Below are positions 9,467-17,052 of a stretch of 64,000 bases of DNA, one piece after another (positions within the stretch are counted from its first letter, which is position 1; each line of letters starts with the position of its first letter). The notes below the pieces were generated by a model. The model did no database searches. It was not told where the DNA came from and saw only the letters and a program-made list of their open reading frames with translations. The stretch is from Myxococcaceae bacterium JPH2 (GTDB taxonomy: Bacteria; Myxococcota; Myxococcia; Myxococcales; Myxococcaceae): positions 1 to 64,000 of the forward strand of contig JAEMGR010000018.1 of NCBI GenBank assembly GCA_016458225.1, given 5' to 3'. A program made the position numbers and the translations under genes.

Positions 9467-10276
9467 TCAAGGCGTCAGGGCGCGGGTGAGGGCCTGCCTC
9501 ACCGCGGCGCGGACCGGCGCGGGCACGGCGTCCCCCGGGATGCGACGACACAGCGACACCGTGCGCTGCAGCGAGTCACATGCGTCCGAGCAATTGGGAC
9601 ACGTGGCGAGGTGCTCCTCCAGGCGGACACAGGTGGCCTGGTCGATGTCCCCCTCGGCGTCCTGGGCGAGCACCTGGGCCAGCTCGGGGCAGCCGTTGCC
9701 CGTGTCCACGGCGCTCTCTCCGAGGAGCGTGGTCAGGTCCTCGCGCAGTTGGTTGCGCGCGCGGTGCAGCCGGCTCTTGAGCGCCCGCACCTCGATGCCC
9801 ACCACGCGCGCGGCCTCATCGGCGCTCAGGCCTTCCACGTCACGCAGGATGAGCGCCTCGCGGTAGGTGTCCGGCAGCGCGAGGATGGCCGTGTGCAGCA
9901 CCTCGCCGAGCTGCCGCGCGTGCGAGGCCTCGTCCGGCGTGCGCTCGGCCGAGGGCACGTGCTGGGCCACGGGCGTATCCAAGGGCTCGTGCTCGACAGG
10001 GGCGCCCGCGCGCTGCCGCCGCGCCCGCAGGCAGTGCGTGCGAGCGACCTGATAGAGCCAGGTGGACAACTCCGCCTCGCCGCGGAACGAATGGATGCCC
10101 TGGAAGGCCGCCAGCAGCGTCTCCTGGAGGACCTCGCGGGCCTGCTCCTCGGAGCCGCACATGCGCAGGCCGAAGCGGTACACCTGCTTCTCGTGGCGGC
10201 TGAGCAGCTCCTCGAGCGCCCGAGTGTCCCCCGCCTTCGCGGCCTTCACCAGCTCCATGTCGCTCTTGTCGCCCAT
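9467..10276 (-). CDS. ECF-type RNA polymerase sigma factor with C-terminal zinc-finger (anti-sigma-like) tail
   Basis: 269 aa. Region 2 is at about 12-85 (LSRHEKQVYRFGLRMCG… through FRGEAELSTWLYQVAR) and region 4 at about 130-190 (LPDTYREALILRDVEGLSADEAA, then an HTH with LKSRLHRAR). After region 4 a tail carries H-x3-C-x2-C within LEEHLATCPNCSDAC, the zinc-finger signature of ZAS-type anti-sigma factors. Known: some ECF groups have a fused C-terminal zinc-finger domain that regulates the sigma in cis. No separate anti-sigma gene lies next to it. A GAGGGG Shine-Dalgarno sits 6 bp before the ATG. It diverges from the sulfur-metabolism genes, which it may control (inference). Confidence 0.9.
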   Translation of the reverse strand: MGDKSDMELVKAAKAGDTRALEELLSRHEKQVYRFGLRMCGSEEQAREVLQETLLAAFQGIHSFRGEAELSTWLYQVARTHCLRARRQRAGAPVEHEPLDTPVAQHVPSAERTPDEASHARQLGEVLHTAILALPDTYREALILRDVEGLSADEAARVVGIEVRALKSRLHRARNQLREDLTTLLGESAVDTGNGCPELAQVLAQDAEGDIDQATCVRLEEHLATCPNCSDACDSLQRTVSLCRRIPGDAVPAPVRAAVRQALTRALTP

Positions 10277-10297
10277 GCCCTGTCCCCTCGAAGTCTG

Positions 10298-10312
10298 GGG
10301 GCGCCGCGCCCC
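10298..10312. promoter_or_regulatory. GC-rich dyad between the ECF gene and the sulfur operon
   Basis: GGGGCGC-C-GCGCCCC is a perfect 7-bp inverted repeat with a single central base in the 89-bp divergent intergenic region. It could be an operator or a fortuitous palindrome in GC-rich DNA. No ECF promoter motif was identifiable with confidence. Confidence 0.25.
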
Positions 10313-10365
10313 GGGGTGAATCCTTTTCCGGCCGCCGTGGCTCTCACGGGTCGGAGGTTCCTGGA

Positions 10366-11067
10366 ATGATTTTCCGTCAACTCTTCGATGCCGAGTCTTC
10401 TACCTACACCTATCTCATCGGGGATCCGGTCTCACGCCAGGCCGTCCTCATCGACCCCGTGCTCGAGCAGGTGGATCGCGACCTGCGCCGCGTGTCCGAG
10501 CTGGGGCTGAAGTTGACCCACGTATTGGATACCCACGTGCACGCCGACCACGTCACCGCCTCGGGCGTGCTGCGCGAGCGCACGGGCTGCGAGGTGGTGG
10601 GCGGGGAAGGGGGCGCGCCCTGCGCCAACCGCCACGTCAAGCACGGCGACACCGTCCAGGTGGGCGCGCTGTCCTTCCAGGTGCTCGCGACGCCGGGGCA
10701 CACCGATGACAGCGTCAGCTATCTCCTGGGCGACCGCGTGTTCACCGGCGACGCGCTGCTCGTGCGCAGCAACGGCCGCACCGACTTCCAGAATGGCAAC
10801 GCGGGCCAGCTCCACGACTCCATCACCCGCGTGCTGTTCGCGCTGCCCGATGACACGCTCGTCTTCCCGGCCCACGACTACCAGGGCCACACCGCCACGA
10901 GCATCGCCGAGGAGAAGCAGCACAACCCCCGGCTGGCGGGAAAGAGTCGCGAGGACTTCATCCAGGTGATGGAGAACCTGCGGCTCCCCAACCCCAAGAA
11001 GATCCACCTGGCCGTCCCCGCCAATCGTGAGTGCGGAAGACTGCCTCCTCCGCTCCCTTCCCCGTGA
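10366..11067 (+). CDS. Persulfide dioxygenase-like metallo-beta-lactamase-fold protein (ETHE1/Blh family)
   Basis: 233 aa, full length for the family. Metal-binding motif HVHADH at 57-62, then TPGHTDDS, FTGDALLV and FPAHDY supply the remaining ligands. The substrate-site segment RTDFQNGNAGQLHDSI and the terminal KIHLAVPAN are typical of ETHE1-type sulfur dioxygenases. Known reaction: oxidation of glutathione persulfide to sulfite and glutathione by mononuclear iron. GGAGG lies 8 bp before the ATG. It heads a five-gene sulfur module: the sulfite made here can be exported by the TauE/SafE protein downstream. The rhodanese follows immediately. Confidence 0.88.
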   Translation: MIFRQLFDAESSTYTYLIGDPVSRQAVLIDPVLEQVDRDLRRVSELGLKLTHVLDTHVHADHVTASGVLRERTGCEVVGGEGGAPCANRHVKHGDTVQVGALSFQVLATPGHTDDSVSYLLGDRVFTGDALLVRSNGRTDFQNGNAGQLHDSITRVLFALPDDTLVFPAHDYQGHTATSIAEEKQHNPRLAGKSREDFIQVMENLRLPNPKKIHLAVPANRECGRLPPPLPSP

Positions 11068-11075
11068 GTGCGCCC

Positions 11076-11384
11076 ATGACGACCGCTCTCTATCAAGACA
11101 TCACTCCGGCCCAGCTCGGCACGCTGGGCCCCGAGGTCCGCCGCATCGACGTGCGCGAGCCGGACGAGTTCGTGGGACCGCTGGGCCACCTGCCCGGCGC
11201 GGAGCTCGTCCCGCTGGGGACGCTGGAGTCCTCGGCGGCCTCGTGGCGGCGGGACGCGCCGCTCTTGCTCATCTGTCGCTCGGGGAAGCGCTCGGTGATC
11301 GCCGCGCGGCTCTTGTCCGCCCAGGGCTTCATTTCGCTGTACAACCTCGCCGGCGGCATGCTCGCCGTGCGCGAGTCCTCCTGA
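11076..11384 (+). CDS. Single-domain rhodanese
   Basis: 102 aa from the ATG at 11076; a GTG at 11064 would overlap the preceding stop (GTGA) and add four residues. The rhodanese fold is recognisable from RRIDVREPDEFVGPLGHLPGA and the active-site loop CRSGKRS, whose cysteine carries the persulfide. Known role: sulfur transfer between persulfides, thiosulfate and sulfite. Sandwiched between a persulfide dioxygenase-like protein and a sulfite-exporter-family protein, it most likely moves sulfane sulfur in the same pathway. Confidence 0.88.
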   Translation: MTTALYQDITPAQLGTLGPEVRRIDVREPDEFVGPLGHLPGAELVPLGTLESSAASWRRDAPLLLICRSGKRSVIAARLLSAQGFISLYNLAGGMLAVRESS

Positions 11385-11391
11385 GTTCGCC

Positions 11392-12240
11392 ATGCCTCTT
11401 CTGGGATTCACCCTCGCGGCGCTCATCGGCCTGTCGCTCGGATTGTTGGGCGGCGGCGGCTCCATCCTCACGGTGCCCATCCTCGTGTACGTGCTCGGGT
11501 TCGACCCCAAGCAGTCCATCGCGATGGGATTGGCCGTGGTGGGGATGACGAGCCTGGTGGGCGCCGCCAGTCACTGGCGCAAGGGCAACGTCCGGCTGCG
11601 CGCCTCGCTGCCCTTCGCCGCGCTCACCATGGCGGGCACCTACGCGGGAGCGAGGTTCTCCGTTCACGTGCCGGGCGTCATCCAGCTCATCCTCTTCGCC
11701 ATCATCATGCTGGTGGCCGCGTTCTTCATGTTCCGCAACAGCCGCGCGGACGCCGCGAAGGGCACCGACGGCACCGAGGGTGGACGCCCCGGCAGCATCC
11801 CGCTGCTCGTCCTGTCCGCCCTGGGCGTGGGCTCCATCACGGGCCTGGTGGGCGTGGGGGGCGGTTTCCTCATCGTCCCCACGCTGGTGCTGCTGTTGGG
11901 CCTGCCCATGAAGCAGGCGGTGGGCACGAGCCTGCTCGTCATCGCGCTCAACTCCTTCGTCGGCTTCGCGGGCTACCTGGGGCACGTGGTGGTGCCTTGG
12001 GGCTATCTGGCGGGGTTCACCGCGGTCGCGGTGGTGGGAATCCTCGTGGGCACGTGGGCGTCCCACTTCGTGTCCCAGGCCTCGCTCAAGCGCGCGTTCT
12101 CCGTGTTCCTGGTGGTGATGGGCGCGGGCATCCTGATGAAGAACCGCGACACGTTGGCGCGACTGGGCGGAGCCACGCCCGTCACCGCCACCGCGCCCGC
12201 GCCCGCCGCCGCGGCATCCTCTTCCGTTCCCTCGCGCTGA
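11392..12240 (+). CDS. TauE/SafE family sulfite (sulfur anion) exporter
   Basis: 282 aa inner-membrane protein with about eight hydrophobic helices arranged as two repeats. Each half starts with the family's glycine-rich motif: [16 protein letters not shown] near the N-terminus and [17 protein letters not shown] in the middle. It starts 7 bp after the rhodanese stop. Known family role: export or movement of sulfite, sulfoacetate and related organosulfur anions. Context with a persulfide dioxygenase-like protein and rhodanese suggests sulfite efflux during sulfide detoxification. The C-terminus is an Ala/Pro-rich tail. Confidence 0.88.
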   Translation: MPLLGFTLAALIGLSLGLLGGGGSILTVPILVYVLGFDPKQSIAMGLAVVGMTSLVGAASHWRKGNVRLRASLPFAALTMAGTYAGARFSVHVPGVIQLILFAIIMLVAAFFMFRNSRADAAKGTDGTEGGRPGSIPLLVLSALGVGSITGLVGVGGGFLIVPTLVLLLGLPMKQAVGTSLLVIALNSFVGFAGYLGHVVVPWGYLAGFTAVAVVGILVGTWASHFVSQASLKRAFSVFLVVMGAGILMKNRDTLARLGGATPVTATAPAPAAAASSSVPSR

Positions 12241-12287
12241 GACGCGCGAGTCTCTCCCTGGATCAACATCTTCGAGGATTGACCTTC

Positions 12288-12713
12288 ATGCATCCGTTTC
12301 TCGCCGCACTCGCGGGCGGGGTCCTCATCGGGCTCTCCGCCTCGCTCCTTCTCTTGTTCAACGGCCGGACCGCGGGCATCAGCGGCATCACCGGAGGACT
12401 GCTCGCGCCAGTCGCCGGAGAGTGGGGCTGGCGCGCGGCCTTCGTCGGAGGGCTCGTCGCGGGTGGGTTCCTGTTGCGCGCGCTCGCGCCGGGGTTGCTC
12501 GGGGCGCCGGTCGTCACGGGCGCGCTGATTCCGGTGGCGGCGGGCTTGCTCGTGGGCTTTGGCACGCGGCTGGGCAATGGCTGCACCAGCGGTCACGGCG
12601 TCTGCGGGCTGGCCCACGGGGCTCCGCGCTCGCTGGCGGCCACGATGACGTTCATGGCGGCCGGAGCGCTCACTGTCTTCGTCGTGCGTCACGTCCTGGG
12701 AGGTGCGGCATGA
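12288..12713 (+). CDS. YeeE/YedE family membrane protein, first half of a split pair
   Basis: 141 aa from the ATG at 12288; the frame is open further upstream but that part overlaps the exporter gene. Four hydrophobic helices and the family motif [12 protein letters not shown], whose cysteines are the sulfur-relay residues of thiosulfate/sulfur transporters (TsuA/YeeE). It is half the length of a fused YeeE. The second half is encoded next, overlapping by ATGA, so the pair should assemble into one channel. Role by family: thiosulfate or sulfur-compound movement across the inner membrane. Confidence 0.85.
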   Translation: MHPFLAALAGGVLIGLSASLLLLFNGRTAGISGITGGLLAPVAGEWGWRAAFVGGLVAGGFLLRALAPGLLGAPVVTGALIPVAAGLLVGFGTRLGNGCTSGHGVCGLAHGAPRSLAATMTFMAAGALTVFVVRHVLGGAA

Positions 12714-13162
12714 AGGCCGGATTCATGGCGGCGCTCGCGGGGCTGCTCTTCGCCCTGGGCCTGGGCCTGGGCGGCATGACGGACCCCGCCAAGGTGGTGG
12801 GCTTCCTGGACTTCGCGGGCGCGTGGGACCCTTCGCTCGCGTTCGTGATGGGCGGTGCGCTGGCGGTCCATGCACCCCTCCAGCGGCTCATCCGTCGGCG
12901 CCGCTCGCCGGTGCTGGCCACGGAGTTCCCGGCGCGCTCCAAGGCGCGAGTGGACTTGCGGCTGGTGGGCGGCGCGGCCCTGTTCGGGGTGGGCTGGGGC
13001 CTCGCGGGCTACTGCCCGGGTCCCGCGCTGGTGTCGCTGGCCTCGGGGACGGGGACGGCGCTCCTGTTCGGGGCCTCCATGCTCGGAGGCATGCTCCTCT
13101 TCCGGATCGTGGATGGCATGCGCGCGCGTCTCGCGGCCGGGCTGGTAACGTCCTCGTCCTGA
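12710..13162 (+). CDS. YeeE/YedE family membrane protein, second half of a split pair
   Basis: 150 aa, starting in the stop codon of its partner. It has [21 protein letters not shown] (the usual start of the second half) and [16 protein letters not shown], where the cysteine matches the relay cysteine of this half. Together with the preceding gene it makes a complete YeeE/YedE-like unit. Paired YeeE/YedE genes next to an MBL persulfide dioxygenase and a sulfite exporter are a known sulfide-response arrangement, for example BigR-controlled operons; here no ArsR-type regulator is present. Confidence 0.85.
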   Translation: MKAGFMAALAGLLFALGLGLGGMTDPAKVVGFLDFAGAWDPSLAFVMGGALAVHAPLQRLIRRRRSPVLATEFPARSKARVDLRLVGGAALFGVGWGLAGYCPGPALVSLASGTGTALLFGASMLGGMLLFRIVDGMRARLAAGLVTSSS

Positions 13163-13207
13163 GCGCGTGCCCCACGCAGGGGCGCCGCGGGACGAGGGCC
13201 GGACCGA

Positions 13208-14296
13208 ATGGAGCGAGGAACCGACGTCGTCATCCTGGGCGCGGGCGTCGTGGGACTGTCGGCCGCTCGGCGGCTGGCGGCCCTGGGCGCCCGCGTCACC
13301 GTGCTGGACGCGGTGGAGCCCGGAGGTCGGGGCTCGCGCGCGGCGGCCGGGGTGGCCATCCCCTCCGTTCGGCTGTTGGACGACGGGCCCATGCTCGCCT
13401 TCGCCCGGGCAGGCCGCATGCTGCTCGCGGAGGAGCTGGCCACGCTGCCGGACAGCGCGCAGCTTCGACGCGGGCAGGGCATCCTCCGCGTGACGCCGGA
13501 CTCGAAGAGCCGTGACGCGCTGGCCGAGTCCGCCGCGCGCGACACCGAGGGACTGGGCACCTGGGTGGATTCCGTGAAGCTCGCGCAGCTGGAGCCCGCG
13601 CTGGAGGGCACGCCGCTGCTCGGCGCCTTCGTCTCCGAGCACGGCCACATGGTGGACACCGAGGGCTACCTGAACGCGCTGTTGCACGAGGCCCAGCGCG
13701 CCGGGGTGCGCCTGCGGCTCGGTGAGTCCGTGCGCTCCCTGGCCGAGCAGCACGGCCGAGTTCATCTCCAGACGGACCGCGATGTGCTGAGCGCCGAGCA
13801 CGTGCTCGTCGCCGCGGGCCCGTGGTCCACGAAGATTCCCGGCGTGCCGGGCCTGCCGCTGAAGCCCCTGCGCGGGCAGATGCTGGTGGTGCACTCGCCG
13901 GGCTTGAAGTTGTCGCGCGTCGTCTCGGGGTCCACGTACCTGGCGCCGTGGCGCGCGGGTGAGATTGTCGTGGGCGCCACCGAGGAGGACGCGGGCTTCG
14001 TCGAGCAGGTGACCCCCGCGGGCCTGCTGCACCTGAGCGCCACGGTGGCCAAGCTGGCGCCCCGTCTGCGCGAGGCCCGCTTCGTGCGCGCCTGGGCCGG
14101 ACTGCGCGCCGCGACGCCCGATGGTCGCCCATACCTGGGGCGCTTCCCCGGCATGCGCCAGACGTACGTCGCGACGGGACTGGGCGGCCAGGGCATCCTC
14201 ACCGGTGCGCTGGCGGCGGTCGCCCTGGTGGACCTCATCACGCAGGGCCGCAGTGACATCGCGGCCCCGTTCGATCCCGCGCGGCTCGCGGGCTGA
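13208..14296 (+). CDS. FAD-dependent amino-acid oxidase/dehydrogenase (DAO family, ThiO-like)
   Basis: 362 aa. The N-terminal dinucleotide-binding motif is VVILGAGVVGLSAARRLA. The C-terminal part has RAWAGLRAATPDGRPYLG and ATGLGGQGILTGALAAV, the FAD-closing motif of the DAO superfamily. The size matches glycine oxidase ThiO or a D-amino-acid/sarcosine oxidase-like enzyme; the substrate cannot be read from the sequence. It follows the sulfur genes by 45 bp on the same strand and may be cotranscribed, but no thiazole-synthesis genes are next to it, so a ThiO role is not supported by context. It is convergent with the TPR gene 27 bp away. Confidence 0.8.
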   Translation: MERGTDVVILGAGVVGLSAARRLAALGARVTVLDAVEPGGRGSRAAAGVAIPSVRLLDDGPMLAFARAGRMLLAEELATLPDSAQLRRGQGILRVTPDSKSRDALAESAARDTEGLGTWVDSVKLAQLEPALEGTPLLGAFVSEHGHMVDTEGYLNALLHEAQRAGVRLRLGESVRSLAEQHGRVHLQTDRDVLSAEHVLVAAGPWSTKIPGVPGLPLKPLRGQMLVVHSPGLKLSRVVSGSTYLAPWRAGEIVVGATEEDAGFVEQVTPAGLLHLSATVAKLAPRLREARFVRAWAGLRAATPDGRPYLGRFPGMRQTYVATGLGGQGILTGALAAVALVDLITQGRSDIAAPFDPARLAG

Positions 14297-14323
14297 GCGC
14301 GGCGGAGGCCGCTCCCCGCGGAC

Positions 14324-16144
14324 TCAGTACAGCGTCACCGAGTCGAACGGGCGGTTGAGCTTCGTGCGAGCCCGAGGCAGCACGGCCTGGACCGCCTGCG
14401 CGTTGCCGCTCGCGAGCGCGTCCAGCAAGGCCTGGGTCTGCTTGGGCCACGTGCTGCTCGCGCGGGCGCAGCGCACGGCCTCGCTCCAGTCCGAGCTGCC
14501 CCCCGCCACGGCGAGGCCCGCCACGCTCTCCGCCGTCTTCAGCGGCTCGCCGATGGCGCGGGCCTGCTCCTCCGCCTTGGCGAACCAGTCGACGGCCTCG
14601 GCGGCTCGGCCCTCGTCGAGGAACAGGCGCCCCAGCTCCGCCGCGATGACCTGCCGGTGGAACGCGTCCTGGAGTTGCTCCGCGCCCGCGTAGGCCTCGA
14701 TGAAGTGCGTCACGGCCGCGTCTCGCTGACCCGCCGCCAGCTCCAGGCCCGCGAGCCGATAGCGGTGGTGCTTGGCGAAGTTGACGCCCCAGTTCTCGCT
14801 GATCTTCTCGAAGCGTCGCCACGTGGCGATGGACTCCGGGAACTGCCGCGCCGTCTCCTGGAGATAGCTCGCGTTGGAGATGAGGTTGATCTTCAGGTGC
14901 GTGGCGCTCGCGTCGTGCAGGTCGCCCACGCAGCGCATGGCGAGCTTCTCCTCCACCAGCGCCTTGTCCAGCTTGCGCTCGGAGAACCACGTCAGCGCGC
15001 ACACGTTGCGCAGCCACCCCTCCTGGAGCGCGCGGTCCGCGCCCGTGCAGCCCGCCAGCGCGGCCAGCCCCGCCTCCACTTCCTCGCGTGCATTCGGGAG
15101 CTGCCCGAAGCGCTTGGTCAGCGTCAGGGCCCGGAACATCCGCAGCCGCGCCACCATCTCGGGAGGCAGGCGGCACTCCAGCCCGCGCCCGAACGCCGCC
15201 ATCGCGTCGTCATGCGCGCCCGTGTAGACGTGCACCACGCCCAGGCTGCGCTCCAGGAGCGCCCGCAGCTCGTCGCCGTCGCCCAGGCTGCCCCGGTCAA
15301 TCTCGATGGCCGGGGTGACGAAGCCCGTGTCCAGCCGGTCCCACGCCTCGGCCACGCCCTGGGGCGAGGCCCCCTCCGCGCCCGTTCCCAGCAGCGCCAG
15401 GCCCTGCTCGGCCGCGAGCGTCGCGCCCTCGTAGTTCGAGGTGAAGAAGCAGGCGCGGATGGCCAGGATGGCCGCCGCCACGCGCTCCTCGCGAGACAGC
15501 GAGGCGTCCACCACGAGCTGCAGGTAGCGCCCCTCCAGGTCCACCGCGGGCTCCACCAGCCGCGAGGACACCACGCCCAGTCCCTGGGGGCTGGCCGTCC
15601 GCATGCGCTCGCACAGCGCACCCAGGTAGGCGCGGCGGCGGGGCTCGAAGCACTCGGCACCGTAGGGGCGACGCACGTTCCAGTCCGTCAGGACCACCGT
15701 GCCTTCCAGGCCCTCCAAGCGTCCCCACTCGGCGGCGCGCATCACCGCGCGCAGGCTGACGAGGTCACACTCGCCCGCGCCGTGGATGACCAGGGGCCGA
15801 CCGCTGGCGCGCAGCGCCGCCACGATGGCCTGCGCCGCGACGGTGAGGATCCAGAACACCTGCTCGGATTCTCGGTGCAGCCGTCGCTCGGAGGGGCTGA
15901 GCGCGAGGTCTCCCAGGTCCGGGGCTCCGTCGATGGTGCCGGGGAAGAGCCGATTCCACTCCGCGGGGCGGGCGCGAGCCAGGGCGCGCACGGGCTCCGG
16001 CGCGGCGTCCTCACAGGCGCGGAGGATCTTCCTCAGGCCGCCGAACGCCACGGGCAACGCCATGCCCGCGTCCACTTCGATGGCTCGGGAAGGAAGGGAG
16101 GACGGACTGCCCCCGGCCACGGACACAGCCAGCGCGCGGCTCAC
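14324..16144 (-). CDS. TPR/helical-repeat protein of unknown function
   Basis: About 606 aa from the GTG at 16144; an ATG at 16063 (579 aa) is an equally reasonable start, while the frame beyond 16150 has poor third-position GC and is probably not coding. The C-terminal two thirds is all-helical with TPR-like pairs (for example HDDAMAAFGRGLECRLPPEM, AIGEPLKTAESVAGLAVAGG). The N-terminal third has an unrecognised domain containing VFWILTVAAQAIVAALRASG and VIHGAGECDLVSLRAVMRAA. There is no signal peptide or membrane helix. It lies 155 bp downstream of the glycosyltransferase gene and may be the last gene of the eCIS-linked transcript. No specific function can be assigned. Confidence 0.75.
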   Translation of the reverse strand: MSRALAVSVAGGSPSSLPSRAIEVDAGMALPVAFGGLRKILRACEDAAPEPVRALARARPAEWNRLFPGTIDGAPDLGDLALSPSERRLHRESEQVFWILTVAAQAIVAALRASGRPLVIHGAGECDLVSLRAVMRAAEWGRLEGLEGTVVLTDWNVRRPYGAECFEPRRRAYLGALCERMRTASPQGLGVVSSRLVEPAVDLEGRYLQLVVDASLSREERVAAAILAIRACFFTSNYEGATLAAEQGLALLGTGAEGASPQGVAEAWDRLDTGFVTPAIEIDRGSLGDGDELRALLERSLGVVHVYTGAHDDAMAAFGRGLECRLPPEMVARLRMFRALTLTKRFGQLPNAREEVEAGLAALAGCTGADRALQEGWLRNVCALTWFSERKLDKALVEEKLAMRCVGDLHDASATHLKINLISNASYLQETARQFPESIATWRRFEKISENWGVNFAKHHRYRLAGLELAAGQRDAAVTHFIEAYAGAEQLQDAFHRQVIAAELGRLFLDEGRAAEAVDWFAKAEEQARAIGEPLKTAESVAGLAVAGGSSDWSEAVRCARASSTWPKQTQALLDALASGNAQAVQAVLPRARTKLNRPFDSVTLY

Positions 16145-16299
16145 GGGGACACCCACGACGAAAGGGAAGCGGAAAGGAGGGGGAGATCGAAGACGTCGCG
16201 CACGGACTGCTCCTCGAAGGCCGGGGTGGGGAGTGCCCCGGCTCGCGCAGTGTCTCATCTCCTGAGGAAATGACGCAAACGAACCCGGTGCCGGCCGCG

Positions 16300-17052
16300 T
16301 CACGCGGTGCGCGGGAGCGCTCGGGCGTGGTGGAGGATGAGCCGCGGCAGCCATCCGTTGAGGGTGCGGCAGCGCCGCAGGGTGGTCGCGTTCATCTCCT
16401 TGTACGGCACGCCCCGAGCGCCCCGGCCGAAGTAGTGGAGCACCCACGCGTTCTCCAGGAGCCAGGCGATCTGATCCTCGGACAGGCGCAGCTCGCCCGT
16501 GAAGCCGCTCTCCGAGGGCCAGTTGAGTCGGCCCGTGGGCAGCGCCTCCACCGTGAAGCGGCGCGAGTCGATGAGGCGGTTGCACACCGTCTGATCCGTC
16601 CAGTGGTCCCACGTGGACTCGGGCACGGCCTTCATGGCCTCCAGCCACGCCGCGGCGAACGCGTCCCCGGGCGGACTGGCGCACACCCCCGCGCAGCGAC
16701 GCCGCGGGTCCCAGCACTCCTCGCCCACGGTGAAGCGCTCCACCGCGGGGAGCGGGCGCAGGGTGAGGGTGTCGAACGCGTCCAGGTACCACCCGCCATG
16801 GCGATACAGCGCGAGCGCCCGCATGCGGCGCGCGGCGATGTCCACCCGCGTCGTCCCCAGCGCCTCGAAGTGCACGGCCAGGTCCTCGAAGAGCACCGAG
16901 GGAAGCAAGGGTTGATACAGGGCCAGCGCGGACGCATCGCACCACGCGCGCACGGTCGCCTGCGGATTGTGGGAGATGGCCGAGCGGACGGCCGCGATGG
17001 CCGTGGGGCGCAGCGGGCCGCCGTGGAAGCAGAACAGGAGGGAGGGAGTCAT
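16300..17052 (-). CDS. Glycosyltransferase, GT32-like (DXD sugar-transferase family)
   Basis: 250 aa; its ATG overlaps the stop of the upstream gene by 4 bp, indicating coupled translation. The segment ALALYRHGGWYLDAFDTL matches the YxxGGxYxDxD region of GT32/capsular-type glycosyltransferases, where the acidic residues bind the metal-nucleotide-sugar; here the second acidic position is spaced as D-A-F-D. The N-terminal PSLLFCFHGGP strand begins the Rossmann-like fold. It is coupled to a GT-methyltransferase-GT fusion, so both likely act on one glycan. Donor and acceptor are unknown. Confidence 0.7.
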   Translation of the reverse strand: MTPSLLFCFHGGPLRPTAIAAVRSAISHNPQATVRAWCDASALALYQPLLPSVLFEDLAVHFEALGTTRVDIAARRMRALALYRHGGWYLDAFDTLTLRPLPAVERFTVGEECWDPRRRCAGVCASPPGDAFAAAWLEAMKAVPESTWDHWTDQTVCNRLIDSRRFTVEALPTGRLNWPSESGFTGELRLSEDQIAWLLENAWVLHYFGRGARGVPYKEMNATTLRRCRTLNGWLPRLILHHARALPRTA

